A program made the position numbers and the translations under genes. From positions 1 through 32,769 of the forward strand of contig MU616904.1 in assembly GCA_025201705.1 (NCBI GenBank): 32,769 nt of DNA, read 5' to 3'. This DNA is from Dissophora ornata. Its lineage: Eukaryota > Mortierellomycota > Mortierellomycetes > Mortierellales > Mortierellaceae. Numbering within the stretch: position 1 is the stretch's first letter; each line of letters starts with the position of its first letter. This document shows, one piece after another, positions 1-10,038 of this stretch. A model generated the notes under the pieces. It was given only the letters and a program-made list of their open reading frames with translations, had not been told where the DNA came from and searched no databases.

Positions 1-31
1 TATTTTTTCCTCCTCGGCCTTCCCTCATCTT

Positions 32-694
32 CTAATTGCTATCGCGGGCCTTCCATTGTGACAAGACGCTCTGGAATCGGCTCTTGAAGCGGGGGTCCGC
101 AATCGGCCGCATCGAGGCCGAGGCCGAGGACGAGAACCGTTGGTCAGAGATTGCAATGTCCTTCGAGTTGAAGAAACTGCTCTTGCGGCGAAGTTCTTGG
201 CGGCTCATAGGGCGGCTGATCGATTTGCGGGGCTCTGCCTCTTCTGACTCGTCACTCTTCTTGTTCCGTACCAGATCCTCCTTCTTGATCTCATCGTCAA
301 ATTGCTTGCTGGTCTTCTTTGTTACTTCTTTGGCAGACACGGGCGATGCAACAATGGAGGAACGAGGAGTTGACACGGCAGACTCCTGAAGGAGTTCACC
401 CTCAGCAAATGAAGTCTTGATGTCTAGTGTGTCCGCAGTCGAGATCGTTGGCACCACGGCGTCTGTACCACCAATGGTGTTATTTGTGCTGTTGTCGTCT
501 GTGCTCTGTACGTCCTCATCATCGTCATCGTGGCCATCGTCAGATGAGGGTACGCTGGCGGTCGTGCCCAGGGGCTCGATATCGGCGGGGTTTTCGCTGT
601 TCACTTGGTCGTCATGGTGATTGAACGCTATCTTGGTCGGGAAAACGTTGGCAGTGGAGAGAGATTCTACGGAGGGAGAGATGCTGAGAGACAT
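32..694 (-). CDS. Hypothetical Ser-rich, acidic, disordered protein
   Basis: I do not recognise this protein. The first in-frame ATG (692-694) gives 220 residues ending at TAG (32-34). The N-terminal half is rich in Ser, Thr and Asp, with an acidic run DDGHDDDDEDVQSTDD. The C-terminal third is basic, with a SRPMSRQELRRKSSFF stretch. The last block, RFKSRFQSVLSQWKAR, looks like a short amphipathic helix and is the part most likely to be conserved. No signal peptide, membrane segment or catalytic motif is visible. I see no GT donor in the last 50 bases that would splice around the stop, so the CDS probably ends inside the window, although a missed intron cannot be excluded. The skewed composition could also be produced by chance, so confidence is moderate. 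Confidence 0.5.
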   Translation of the reverse strand: MSLSISPSVESLSTANVFPTKIAFNHHDDQVNSENPADIEPLGTTASVPSSDDGHDDDDEDVQSTDDNSTNNTIGGTDAVVPTISTADTLDIKTSFAEGELLQESAVSTPRSSIVASPVSAKEVTKKTSKQFDDEIKKEDLVRNKKSDESEEAEPRKSISRPMSRQELRRKSSFFNSKDIAISDQRFSSSASASMRPIADPRFKSRFQSVLSQWKARDSN

Positions 695-2191
695 GGTTGT
701 ATATGTGATGGAGAGGAAGGGTTGAGTGAGATCGATGGAGTCAAGCAAACAGCGGTTGAGGGTGCGGGGGTGGAAGGAAAAAAAGGTGGGGATGCTTGAG
801 TAGACAGAAGAGAGAGAAGCGGATTGCGAATGAAAATAAGGAAATAAGTAGCAATGGGGAGGGACGGATGGTATTTATATCTCGTCGAGCGCCTTTTTTT
901 GTCTTTCAGCGCTGTACTTTATTTTGTCTCTTTCAATCGCAATGGCAAACAGCATCAAACCACCCTCCAATCATCCTTGCCTCCTTCCCTCCCTCGCTCC
1001 TTCCCTCCCTCCCTCCCTCATGCATCGCCCATCCACTATCGTACTGCCTCCCGTATCGCCCATTTTTCTTCCGCGCTGCAGCAGCTTTTACGTTGCCACC
1101 CACTGTGCGTAAGCTGTACACATGTATATGCATGTATCGCAGCCAGTCCATGCACCATCTCATATCTACCGCAGGCATATGGGCCAGAAAGTTACAATCT
1201 CCCCTTTTTTTTTTACCGTTGACCATGCCTGCATGCTGTAAACATAATCCGTGTCTTCACAAATCGCACGTGTAAAGCACACACACACACACCAATTATA
1301 CATCTACACAGAGAGAGAGAAAAGGGCCAATGCGGCCCCTCCCTTTTTGGGTTGTAAAAGCGTCCCGACTTGTCTGCCTGGGTGTAGGGCGGAGATGGGA
1401 AAGTCGCATGTCACAGCTTTCTAGGAAAAAATCCTCCATTGTCCTTGCTCCTTGCCCCTATCTCGCCTTGATCATATCCTACCGTTAGGTCCTTGCAGAG
1501 CTAGACTAGTTGTTCCCCTCCTTTCCCCGAGTTTGGCTAAAAGAACCACACGATTGAATGTCATCCGCATTCAAAAGAGTGTCGCATGAGAGAGAACGAG
1601 AGAGAGGAAAGAGATCTCGGGCGAAGCTTGGTCCCTGCTCCACACACTCCTTCCTCCTTCCTCCTTATTCTTCTCATCCCTCATTTAGAAGACATGAAAC
1701 TCTGCTCTCGGCGAGGCATAGTCGAACAATGAACACCAGTGTTCCCTAGATCAGACGTGTTCTAAAGGACTGTGCCCCTTTCTGGTCTCCTTTCGTTAAT
1801 GCACTCCCCCTTTGACGCCCTCCCTCCCACTTCACATTAGTGTTCTCCTGGTTGGTTTTGTGCCCCGTGCAGCAAGTCTTTGCTTGGAGCCAGTTGATTT
1901 TGTGGGAGATCAGACATAAAATTTAAGTACGCAGAGGAAACGTTGTTGTGGAGATCTAGACGCGTAAATGCATCTCGTGTACAGCATATTGCTCCCGTGC
2001 TTCGGATTGGCAGGATCCAACCCTCCTTCAGGATATCTGGATTTCAACCGTGTGTATTCTTCGTGTAGTAGAATCGCCGTCACGGATACGAATCATCCTT
2101 GTTGACATTTTTGCCTTTTGGGTCGGGCAGAGAGGATTCAGTTTCAGCTTATGCAAAAGCGGTCGATCGATCGAGCATTCGACACCAAACC
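695..2191. other. Divergent intergenic/promoter region with simple repeats
   Basis: About 1.5 kb lies between the start of the minus-strand hypothetical gene and the MRM1-like gene. It contains a CCCT-rich pyrimidine tract (about 970-1020), a short CA run (about 1278-1292), GA runs (about 1310-1322 and 1588-1610) and one CACGTG E-box (1267-1272). The open frames here are low-complexity and show no recognisable protein, so I read the region as promoters and 5' leaders. Confidence 0.55.
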
Positions 2192-5100
2192 ATGGCAACA
2201 CTCTCCCTAGCGCACATCAGGGTTCTCAGGGCGCGGCTCCTCTTCCGCACACACTCATCGCCAACCACATTACTGCCTCCTTACTCCTCACGCTCGCAAT
2301 CGCGTCATTCGCCTGGATGTCTGCAACACGCGCAGGCACTGTTCCACCGCCGGCCAATTTCTACTTCAAGGACGGTCTTTAATGACCTTCCCGGGAGCAG
2401 CGGTAGTGGTAGTAGTAATGGAGCTGGTAGTGGCGCAAGCGGTGGGAGCACTGCTGAAAGTCTCAGTCGGCCATACATACCTACCACGACGGCACGGGTC
2501 AGGAAACCAGTCAAGCCGAAGCTCGATAGCTCGACCAATGCAGTCGTGGTGGTTCCAAAGATCTCAAAGTACAGAGTCGACGGGAATTCCCCCAAGGTCA
2601 TCAAGCGCTCGAAAACAAAGCCTGTCAGAGAAAAAGGTCCTACACCTGAAGAGGTCGCAATTGCTAAAAGAGCAGCTGAAGCCAAAAAAACGGAGACAAA
2701 GCTCCAAAAATTAGAGACAGCGGAAGGTAGGGAGGAGTTAAGGGCCAAAAAAGCAGAGTTAAAGGCCAAGAGACAAGAGGCAAAGGCCAAGAGAGAAGAG
2801 GCAAAGGCCATGAAAGCAGAAGCAAAAGCACAGAAGAAGGCACTCAGGAAGTCAAAGGAGCTTGCTAAGGAGAAAGTACGGGGGACAGATCCGCTGGAGA
2901 AGGATCGATCCACGCCTGAGAAAGTCAGGAGCGGATCGGCGCGAAAGGCGGGAAAGGCAGAGAAAGACAACGCCGATTCTGATCCACAACTAAAGGTGAC
3001 GAAGAAAAAAGAGCAAGAGACGGACAAGGCGGATATCAGCAAGAGAGAAGCGTTTGTGATGGAGCGTGAAGGCGATAGTTCTGGATCGGAATTTAAGGCG
3101 CTAGGAGTGAACAAACAAACACCGGCAGCACTGGAGGCGATTGTTGGATATGGCACTACAGCATCGGAGGGGGCTTCTGGAATGCAAGCTTTTGCCACAT
3201 CGAAGGGAGTTTCAGGGGCGCAGCCGATTACAACATCGTCCACTGCGTCACCGTCAATCGGTAGACCATGGCTTTCGAGGCGGTCCATTGTGTCGCCCTC
3301 GGCCTCGGGGATCTCAATCACTGATTTCCTAGAATCGAGGCCCGAGATCCACGCGGAACACAGCTCACACTCTACGTTCGATTCCACGCGGCAACTGATC
3401 GCATCTTCCTCAGAATCTTCGTCATCATATCCATCCCCATTCTCCCCACCAACTACGATACAACGAAGACCATCCCAGATCCTACCAAAGATCAGCCGTA
3501 CTGTCACTAGGACTATTCTGGACTGGAGCGTTCATCCGACCGTACAGCCAGATGACTTTAACATCACTTCAGAACACCAGTCTACGTCTGTGCCGTCCTT
3601 TTCGCAATCCTCACCGCGATATGCTGCATTCTCTTCTTCATCTTCACCATCTCCTACGACAGCAGGGTCGAATAATTTGACACCAACGACGTCGTCGTAT
3701 TCGGACGCGTCCTACGCAAGGGCCTTTAGTTCCAAGAACAACAGCAGTGGTGACCGTCCATCAGAGAGAGAATCCACAGGGCAGGAGCGACCACTGCGGA
3801 AACGGGAACGTTCCGGACTCGACAGCCTGGATCGACAGCCCGTGGAGACGGCCGGGCGCGAGGGTGGCTCAGTTCCTTTCAACCCATGGAAGAACTCGAA
3901 GCATGAAGTTGGAATGGATAGCCTCGAGCAGCGGGGTTCGAACAAAACTGCGAGCAAGAGCACCGACTCGGCCAGAAAAATCATGTTTGATAGCTTGGAG
4001 CAGGACTGGAAACGCGCTAGCAGGGCTTCTGCTGCTTATGCTGCCAAAGCTGCCAGCAATGTTACTCTCGCTGCGCCTGTTGCACTTCCAGGGTTTTCCA
4101 AGCCTACTGAGCCTGCTACACCTGCTACAGCACCGACACCCCAGTGGAAGAGCTCTAGAAGAAAGATTGGATTTGGCAGTCTTGACGCAGAGCTGTCAAA
4201 TAAGAAGACAGCTTCGCAACCAGTCAGGCGGATGGAGTCTTGGGATGATCGCGCAGTCAGCAGCTTTCGAAGCAGTGTCAGTAATCGAAGCAGCACAGTC
4301 AACTCAGGCGACACCTACAATGGAAGCGGCGCCAGCAGTGCCAAAAGTGTCAGTAATATTAGCAGCACCAACAGCGACAGCGATATCGGCAGTAAATCAG
4401 ACCCCTTGCGGATGGCCATAGCCAAGAAGGAACATGGGATCGACTACTTGTATTCACCAAAGGCCATCCTTCCAGCGCTCAAGATGAAATTCCGGAAAGT
4501 CCATACACTGTACTATGACAGCGAACCCTTGGCATCTTCAACGAACAACGCTGCATTGAACTTGTAAGTGATGCGGCTCACACTCCTACCCTACCTCTTA
4601 TGTTTCCAACTCGTATGGCGTTTTTAACAAAGGTCTTGATATATGTCTGTCTTTTGTGTTTTTTTGTTGTGTTTGAAAAGATTCAACCGCAATCATGCCC
4701 GGAATTGCATTGCGGCGGCCAGAGATTCTGAAGTGGAAGTCGTCAGGACCACTCGTAAAGAGTTGGATAACTTGGCTGGAACTAAGGCACATGGGGTAAG
4801 GGCTTTATTCAACTCTAGCCATCCAGAATGAAGTCGATTTGAAAGTACATGACTGAAAAAAATTATACATTTTTTTTAATCCACACAGGGTGTGGTATTA
4901 GAGGCATCGTATCTCACACTGCCGGTGTCTGCAGCGCTTGGCCCAGTGTCTGAGAACAACGAGTATGAGCTGCAGGTTAAAGGCGACAGACCAAACGTCG
5001 AATTCAACAAAAGTCCCTCTTCCTCTTCGTCTTATCCACAAGAAGAGTCGCCATCGTCATCAGAGGCAACGGTAGTATCCAAGGAGGCAACAACAATTGT

Positions 5101-6183
5101 ATTACAGACACAAGCACCAACACCAACATCACCAGTAATATTATCACAAAAGCCGGGACCACCAGTCTGGGTCGTGATGGAAGACGTGACAGATTCCAGG
5201 ACAATGGGCGATGTGGTGAAGACCGCTATGTACCTAGGTATCGACGGCGTTCTGTACAAGAGAGGTGCTTGCTCTGCTACTGACGGAGTAGTTTCTGAAG
5301 CAAGTGGAGGAGCCCTGGAGACGAGACCTCTTTATCCGGTCCAGAGTCTGGTCAAGTTTATTCAGGTAACATGTCCGGAGCCAGGCGTGTTTTTTTTGCG
5401 GGCTAAAATTTTCTTCTTTCTTGATCCCCTGAATCTAATCCGCGCTGCTCTCCTCACTGTTTTCTTCTTCGTCTTCTTCGTCTTCTACTGCAGTCCTCGA
5501 AGGAAAACGGCTGGCACATTGTCGGAGCCCATGTCACGTACGGCTCGCCGCGCAATCGACCCATTTACAAGTGGTCTGCCGAGGGAGTCGAAAAGCCAAC
5601 ACTTCTAGTCATTGGAAACAATGGTCAAGGACTCAGCAGGCAGATCACTGGAAAGTGCGATAGCTATATTCAGATCCCCACTCTTAGTCGCATCCAGTCG
5701 CGTGTCGACTCTCTGGCTGGGAATGTCAATGCAGGCGTGTTCATGGCGACATTGATGGCAGGAAGGATGAAGCGCTTTGAGGAGGACCCAGCGAACGCAG
5801 AGCATCTTAAACTTATGACAGAAGAACAAGCGAGGAGGCGTGGGATGATTGGGGAAGGAAAGGATGATGAGGAAGAAGGAGAGACGAGACGACGAGCAGA
5901 GGGGAAACCTGTACAGAGAGACGAGAGGGATAGGAAGGACACGAGGGATATGAGGGGCACAGGGGATAGGATGGGCACGAGAAGTTGGAAGGACATTAGA
6001 GATAGGGAGGACACAAGAGATCGGAAGGACACGAGAGATTGGAAGGACACGAGAGATAGGAGGGACGATGCGAGAGATGCTGTTGATAAAGGAAAAGACA
6101 GTGATCAGCGCGATAATGGTGCAGATTCGTTTGATACCCATCGACGCCCTCAAAGGAAAGCAAGTAGTAAATTAGGCTGGTAG
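2192..6183 (+). CDS. MRM1: MRM1-like mitochondrial rRNA 2'-O-methyltransferase (SpoU fold, probably degenerate)
   Basis: Exons are 2192-4563, 4681-4795, 4889-5365 and 5494-6183, giving 1217 residues with all junctions in frame. MRM1 methylates a ribose in large-subunit mitochondrial rRNA. The first 65 residues are Arg/Ser-rich without acids, like a mitochondrial transit peptide. Residues about 153-230 form a long Lys/Glu/Ala helix, and 280-700 are disordered and Ser-rich. The conserved part starts near residue 755 with the substrate-binding block HGIDYLYSPKAILPALK. The SPOUT domain follows: motif 1 EDVTDSRTMGDVVKTAMYLG, motif 2 LLVIGNNGQGLS and motif 3 VDSLAGNVNAGV. Usual family length is 350-430 residues. 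The signature residues are changed (motif 1 Asn to Thr934 and Arg to Lys940, motif 2 Glu to Asn1031, motif 3 Asn to Ala1063), so activity is doubtful. The family assignment is firm; the full-length N-terminus rests on one open frame. Confidence 0.85.
5926..6066 (+). repeat. Coding hexapeptide tandem repeat (about RDRKDT) at the MRM1-like C-terminus
   Basis: About eight imperfect 18-bp units encode RDRKDT, RDMRGT, GDRMGT, RSWKDI, RDREDT, RDRKDT, RDWKDT and RDRRDD in succession. Each unit is one codon-phased hexapeptide, so length changes would stay in frame. The tract lies after the SPOUT domain, in a charged tail that ends with RKASSKLGW. Confidence 0.8.
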
Positions 6184-6366
6184 AAACACAACATAGAGAT
6201 TAAGCAAAGCATCGAAAGTACATGAGCATGTGAACAGCGATTTATTCTATTTGTAAAAAGTTGATGCAGGAAAGAAAAAAGAAAAAAAAGGGAGGCGTGG
6301 TTCTCCTCATCGAACCAATACTCCTTGTTATCTGTGTTTCTGGCGTCCTTCCCCCTCCCCAGCAAT
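6184..6366. terminator. Convergent 3' region of the MRM1-like and DUF185 genes
   Basis: The two genes converge with only 183 bp between their stop codons. On the minus strand an AATAAA (plus-strand tttatt, about 6241-6246) lies about 120 nt past the DUF185 stop and is a plausible polyadenylation signal. I see no equally clear signal for the plus-strand gene. Confidence 0.4.
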
Positions 6367-8077
6367 CTAGCTCATGAACATCTTGTTGTTCTCATAGTAC
6401 ATCAGCATCGGATTCTCGCCACTGTAGGTCCGCGTCCTTTCCAGATCACCATACCGCTCCAGGAACTCCCTTTGCGTCTGCACCTTGACCGACTTCTCCA
6501 TGCCCAGCGCCGGTCGACAGACCTGTTGATACATATCCTTCAGTAGTTCAAAGTTTGTCGGGAAAAAGATATCGAACATTCCCGGCATGACCATATAGGT
6601 TGAGCATGGTACCATGGTGCCTGCATACCGCGTCTGAACTACCGGTGCATCCGTCCCGGGGATCGCCTCTGGTAATGTATAGAAATCACTCAACACCACG
6701 CGATGGTTCGGGAAATGGGTCTTTAGGGTCTCCAGCAGCAGCAACAACTTTGTCGGGATATACTCTGGTCCTGTCATGTTAGGTGCGAACGGTAACCTGT
6801 TCCGAATGCGTCTCAAGAACCGTCTTCCCAAGACCGGTGGTCTGTAGCCGGTCTGTTTCCGGATGGATAAATACTTTTGGATCAAGGGGTCCGAGACTGG
6901 AGTGTAGATCTCGGTGTAATCGCCTTCCTCATCGATCGCCACCATTCCTTGCAGCGGTTCCTCCGTGACGGAATCGTACCTGATCAGGTCATGTGAGAAA
7001 TTATCCAGTACCTCCATTCCGACAAAGAAGCAGTTGTCCGGGACGACCGTGTCCCATTCAAAGATACTCTTGTTAATGACCTCAACACAGCTATGTCGCT
7101 TGGTCACGTCCCGGACTTCCTGTCGTTCACCCTGACGCTGCGCCAGCTTCTTGGAGATCTCGATGATCCGGTATCGGGTGCGTTCGTAGACAGAGGGCTC
7201 GAATTGTTGAATGTAGTCGAGGATGTTGAGCATCAGCGTTCCATTACCAGCGCCCATCTCATAGATAATTAGGTCCTTATCCGGGTAGTTGTTGAGCTTG
7301 TATTCCGTCACAATGTACTTTGCAATCGCGTACCCGTACCAGGGCTATATGCGAAAAAAATAAATAAAAAAATGGACGACATGCTTTAGAAATCTTTGTT
7401 CACCATGGGGGGGTCAGAAATATATTTGATTCAGACGAGAATTTTCTTACTTTGAACAACTCTGTAGGCGTGTGCCAGACCTGCCGCGCGACCTCATCCC
7501 TGACATCCATATCGTCCTCGATTTCTTTATACTTCTCTGCAATAATATCCAAGAACTCCATGTTGTCTTTAATCTTCTCAAACTCGAAATCTGTCTCTGG
7601 TGAGAAAATCACTGCCTGTTTGGAAAAATATCCATAGTGGGGGTTATATAACGAATCGTCAATAAAGTCCCGGACCAACATCTTGCTTTCCAAGGGAATG
7701 GTTTTCTTTTGAGCTGCATCCTTGGCGGTGATGATCGGGTATTTCGCACGCGCTGCTACTTTCTCAGGACTGTAACGGGGATCCTCGATCAGACTCTGGC
7801 GCAGGGCAGCCGAGGTGTGAAACTTGGATGAGCCATTGTTATTGGCCTTTGCTGTTGTCGCTGTAGTGGCAACCGTAGTACGATGTTGGATTCGGAGCCC
7901 AGATGTCGTTGCTCCTGCTGCTGCCGGATTTTTGGCGTGGTGAAACTCCCTGGAGGAATAGTAGTACTTTGCACTACGCTGCGTAGCTGTAGCGGTTTTG
8001 GTGGTAGCGAGTTCAGGAAGATCGCGTCTTGCACTGGCATGGACCAGCCTTGCCGAGAGTCGCGGCAGATTCGACAT
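6367..8077 (-). CDS. Mitochondrial DUF185/MidA-family SAM-dependent methyltransferase-like protein
   Basis: Exon 1 is 8077-7451 and exon 2 is 7344-6367, joined in frame (donor GTAAGA, acceptor ATAG), giving 534 residues. The start is the ATG at 8075-8077. The N-terminus is rich in Arg, Ala and Ser without acids, consistent with a mitochondrial transit peptide. Conserved blocks are MLVRDFIDDSLYNPHYGYF, then across the splice junction TPTELFK/PWYGYAIAKYI, then the SAM-binding loop LIIYEMGAGNGTL (GAGNG at residues 240-244), and VGMEVLDNFSHD in the position of the family's HE-hD(A/V)LP motif. This is the DUF185 fold of NDUFAF7, the complex I assembly arginine methyltransferase. The extra insertions and C-terminal half look closer to the second fungal member (yeast YKL162C type), whose substrate is unknown. 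The fold is confident; the exact orthologue is inference. Confidence 0.82.
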
Positions 8078-8500
8078 CAAGATAGGTTTCCTTTTGGGGA
8101 TTCGGCTCGATCAGATGACACGAAGGAGATGTGTAACGGGATGAATGAATCTCTCGCCAAACAGAGCGCGAACAACGGGAGAAGTACAACGTCGGGCACA
8201 GTGGTCGTGTGGCTTTTATATATACCACACGTGATTGATCGCGTAGACCAAAGCGCGTAAACTACGAAAAAAAACGATTTATTGTGAGTGGAGGGTATAG
8301 ACTTGTTGATGACGATGTAAACATACATGTACGGGTCGGTATATGTCGCGAAGTGGAGGAGAAGGGAGTTACTTTGAAATGCAAGAAAATGGATATGAAA
8401 GGAATGTTACAGGACACGCAAAAAACAACAACACACACGCACACACGGGGGCAAAAAAAATAAAGGCTCAAAACAAACACAAACGCGACGCGCTTGTTTT
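8078..8500. other. Intergenic: 3' end of chitin deacetylase gene and promoter of DUF185 gene
   Basis: Both neighbours are on the minus strand. The stretch carries a minus-strand AATAAA (plus tttatt, about 8277-8283) usable by the deacetylase transcript, a CA-rich run (about 8425-8447) and the TATA/E-box element listed separately. No coding potential is evident. Confidence 0.5.
8206..8233 (-). promoter_or_regulatory. TATA box inside an inverted repeat, with CACGTG E-box
   Basis: Read on the minus strand, upstream of the DUF185 gene, the sequence holds TATATAAAAG, a canonical TATA box about 135-145 nt before the ATG. It is flanked by the exact 7-bp inverted repeats CGTGTGG (8206-8212) and CCACACG (8225-8231). 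The second arm overlaps the palindromic E-box CACGTG (8228-8233), a bHLH-type site. The TATA match and repeat are seen directly; their promoter role is inferred from position. Confidence 0.5.
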
Positions 8501-10038
8501 TTAGAGCAGTTGACCAAGACCAGCCGCAATAGCAATGATAACTCCAGCTCCCATAGTCTTCATGGCCGACATCTGAGGCGACATCGCAGCAACAGCAGCA
8601 TTATGCGCTGCCGTACTGCTTCCCGAAGAACCCGACGAGCCCGTCTTGGTCACTGGGACAGCCGTGTCTGTGAAAGTACAGTTAGAGCTCTGGCACAAGC
8701 ACTGCGCCGCGATAGGGTCCCACCATTCCATTGCGCATGTCGCAGGCACAGGAGTACGGTAGCCGAGCTGACCTACGCTCACCACACGCTCCGGGACAGG
8801 GTCTGCAGGTGTGGGTGCAGTCTTGGGACATCCATAACAAGTCGACCAAGGGCCGGCCACAAAGTTGCAGGTCCCCAACACACCCTGATCGATCGACCCA
8901 GTATGTGTATCATCCAATCCATTACAAATCTCTTTACCCACGGCTGGGAGAGTGCACTTCATGTAAGGTTGGTCTGCCATTTGTGAAGCCGGGACTGGGT
9001 TCTGCATCCATTGCAACAACTGCTGGTTGGTAACAAACCACACGTCTGGGAACGATTTCGCATATGAAAAGAAGTCGTTGTACAGCTGAGTCGCATTGCC
9101 GACATGAACTGGGTGCAGGTAAATACCGAAAGGTGCACGATCTCCCTGGTAATGGCGATCAAAGTTCTTTCTTAACCAACCAGCGACAGTTTCGGCCGAA
9201 GCATCCAATTGAGCATCCATGGCGTGAGGGATAGCGGTGGGCAGATCACTGTCCATGATGGCGTGCATGGGAATCTCCCACATGCCGGGGATCGTAATGG
9301 GCTTGTCGCAGATACCGTTCCAGCAGTCGTTGGCCAGGCCGTGGTCGAGAGTGTAGGGCCAGAAGGCATCTGAAGGAACAGCATTTGTAGAAGAGTCGTA
9401 GAGGAACTTTTCTTGACCCAAGATCGCGAACGTGCCATCGGAGTAGTTGAGGAAAGGGGCACGGAATCCGTTCAGCTTTGCAAATGGGATTCCTGAGAAG
9501 GCATTGATAGCCTTGCGGCTACCAATGATCTCGTCTGGTTTGATCCGAAAAGGAGAGGACAGGCAAAAAAGGCGAACGATGGTTTAGTTCTTGATGTTTT
9601 GTAAGCCAAAAAAAAAATCTGACTGCCACGGCGTTTTAGCTTACCTGCTGGTGGGGTTCCTAAGTGGTTCATTGTGTGGTCAGCAACCTCGTTGCCGCTA
9701 GCGTACCATTGCTGGATAAGCGAAAAGTCCGAATAGAGCGTCTGTGCAAACCAAGTCGCTTTGATCGGACATCCGTTTGGGTTTACATGGGGTGTCATCA
9801 GCGCATGTGCCACTGGCACTGTTGGTGCCTGAACTGCATCATCGAATGTAAGTGTAAAAAACTGAGGGACTGTCTTGGGGTCCATGCCTTTGGGTGGCTT
9901 CAAAGAGGGGCATATACAGGTGGGATGGACACATGTTGTAGTGTCGCACGAAGCAACAGCTTCAACTGTCGTAGAGAGACCGATAAAGAGAAGAGCTGAG
10001 ACTGCAATCACAGCCAGCGAATATCCAGAGTGGCGCAT
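8501..10038 (-). CDS. GPI-anchored chitin/polysaccharide deacetylase (CE4)
   Basis: Exon 1 is 10038-9645 and exon 2 is 9534-8501 (donor GTAAGC, acceptor CCAG), giving 475 residues. It should remove acetyl groups from cell-wall chitin. Residues 1-28 are a signal peptide. The CE4 motifs are intact: LTFDDAVQ with Asp66 (base) and Asp67 (metal), DHTMNH with His121 and His125 (metal), and GFRAPFL with Arg156. Further family blocks are EKFLYDSS and GIYLHPVHVG. After the catalytic domain comes a Cys-rich segment including EICNGLDDTHTGSIDQG, which resembles a small metal-binding CNG-hDD motif. A Ser/Gly linker follows, with a hydrophobic C-terminus (GAGVIIAIAAGLGQLL) typical of a GPI signal. The motif spacing resembles animal-like CDAs. 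The substrate could be another N-acetylated glycan, but chitin is most likely in a fungus. Confidence 0.9.

Noticed and set aside
2305..3507. 400-codon open frame antisense to MRM1-like exon 1
   Set aside because: It is a shadow of a Ser/Lys-rich coding frame and its own translation has no family motif.
3930..3945. GGTTCGAAC resembling a tRNA B box
   Set aside because: It lies inside the MRM1-like coding exon with no A box or cloverleaf arms around it.
5605..6153. Antisense frame with repeated ISRVLP units
   Set aside because: It is the reverse reading of the codon-phased RD-KDT repeat, with no start context or homology signal.
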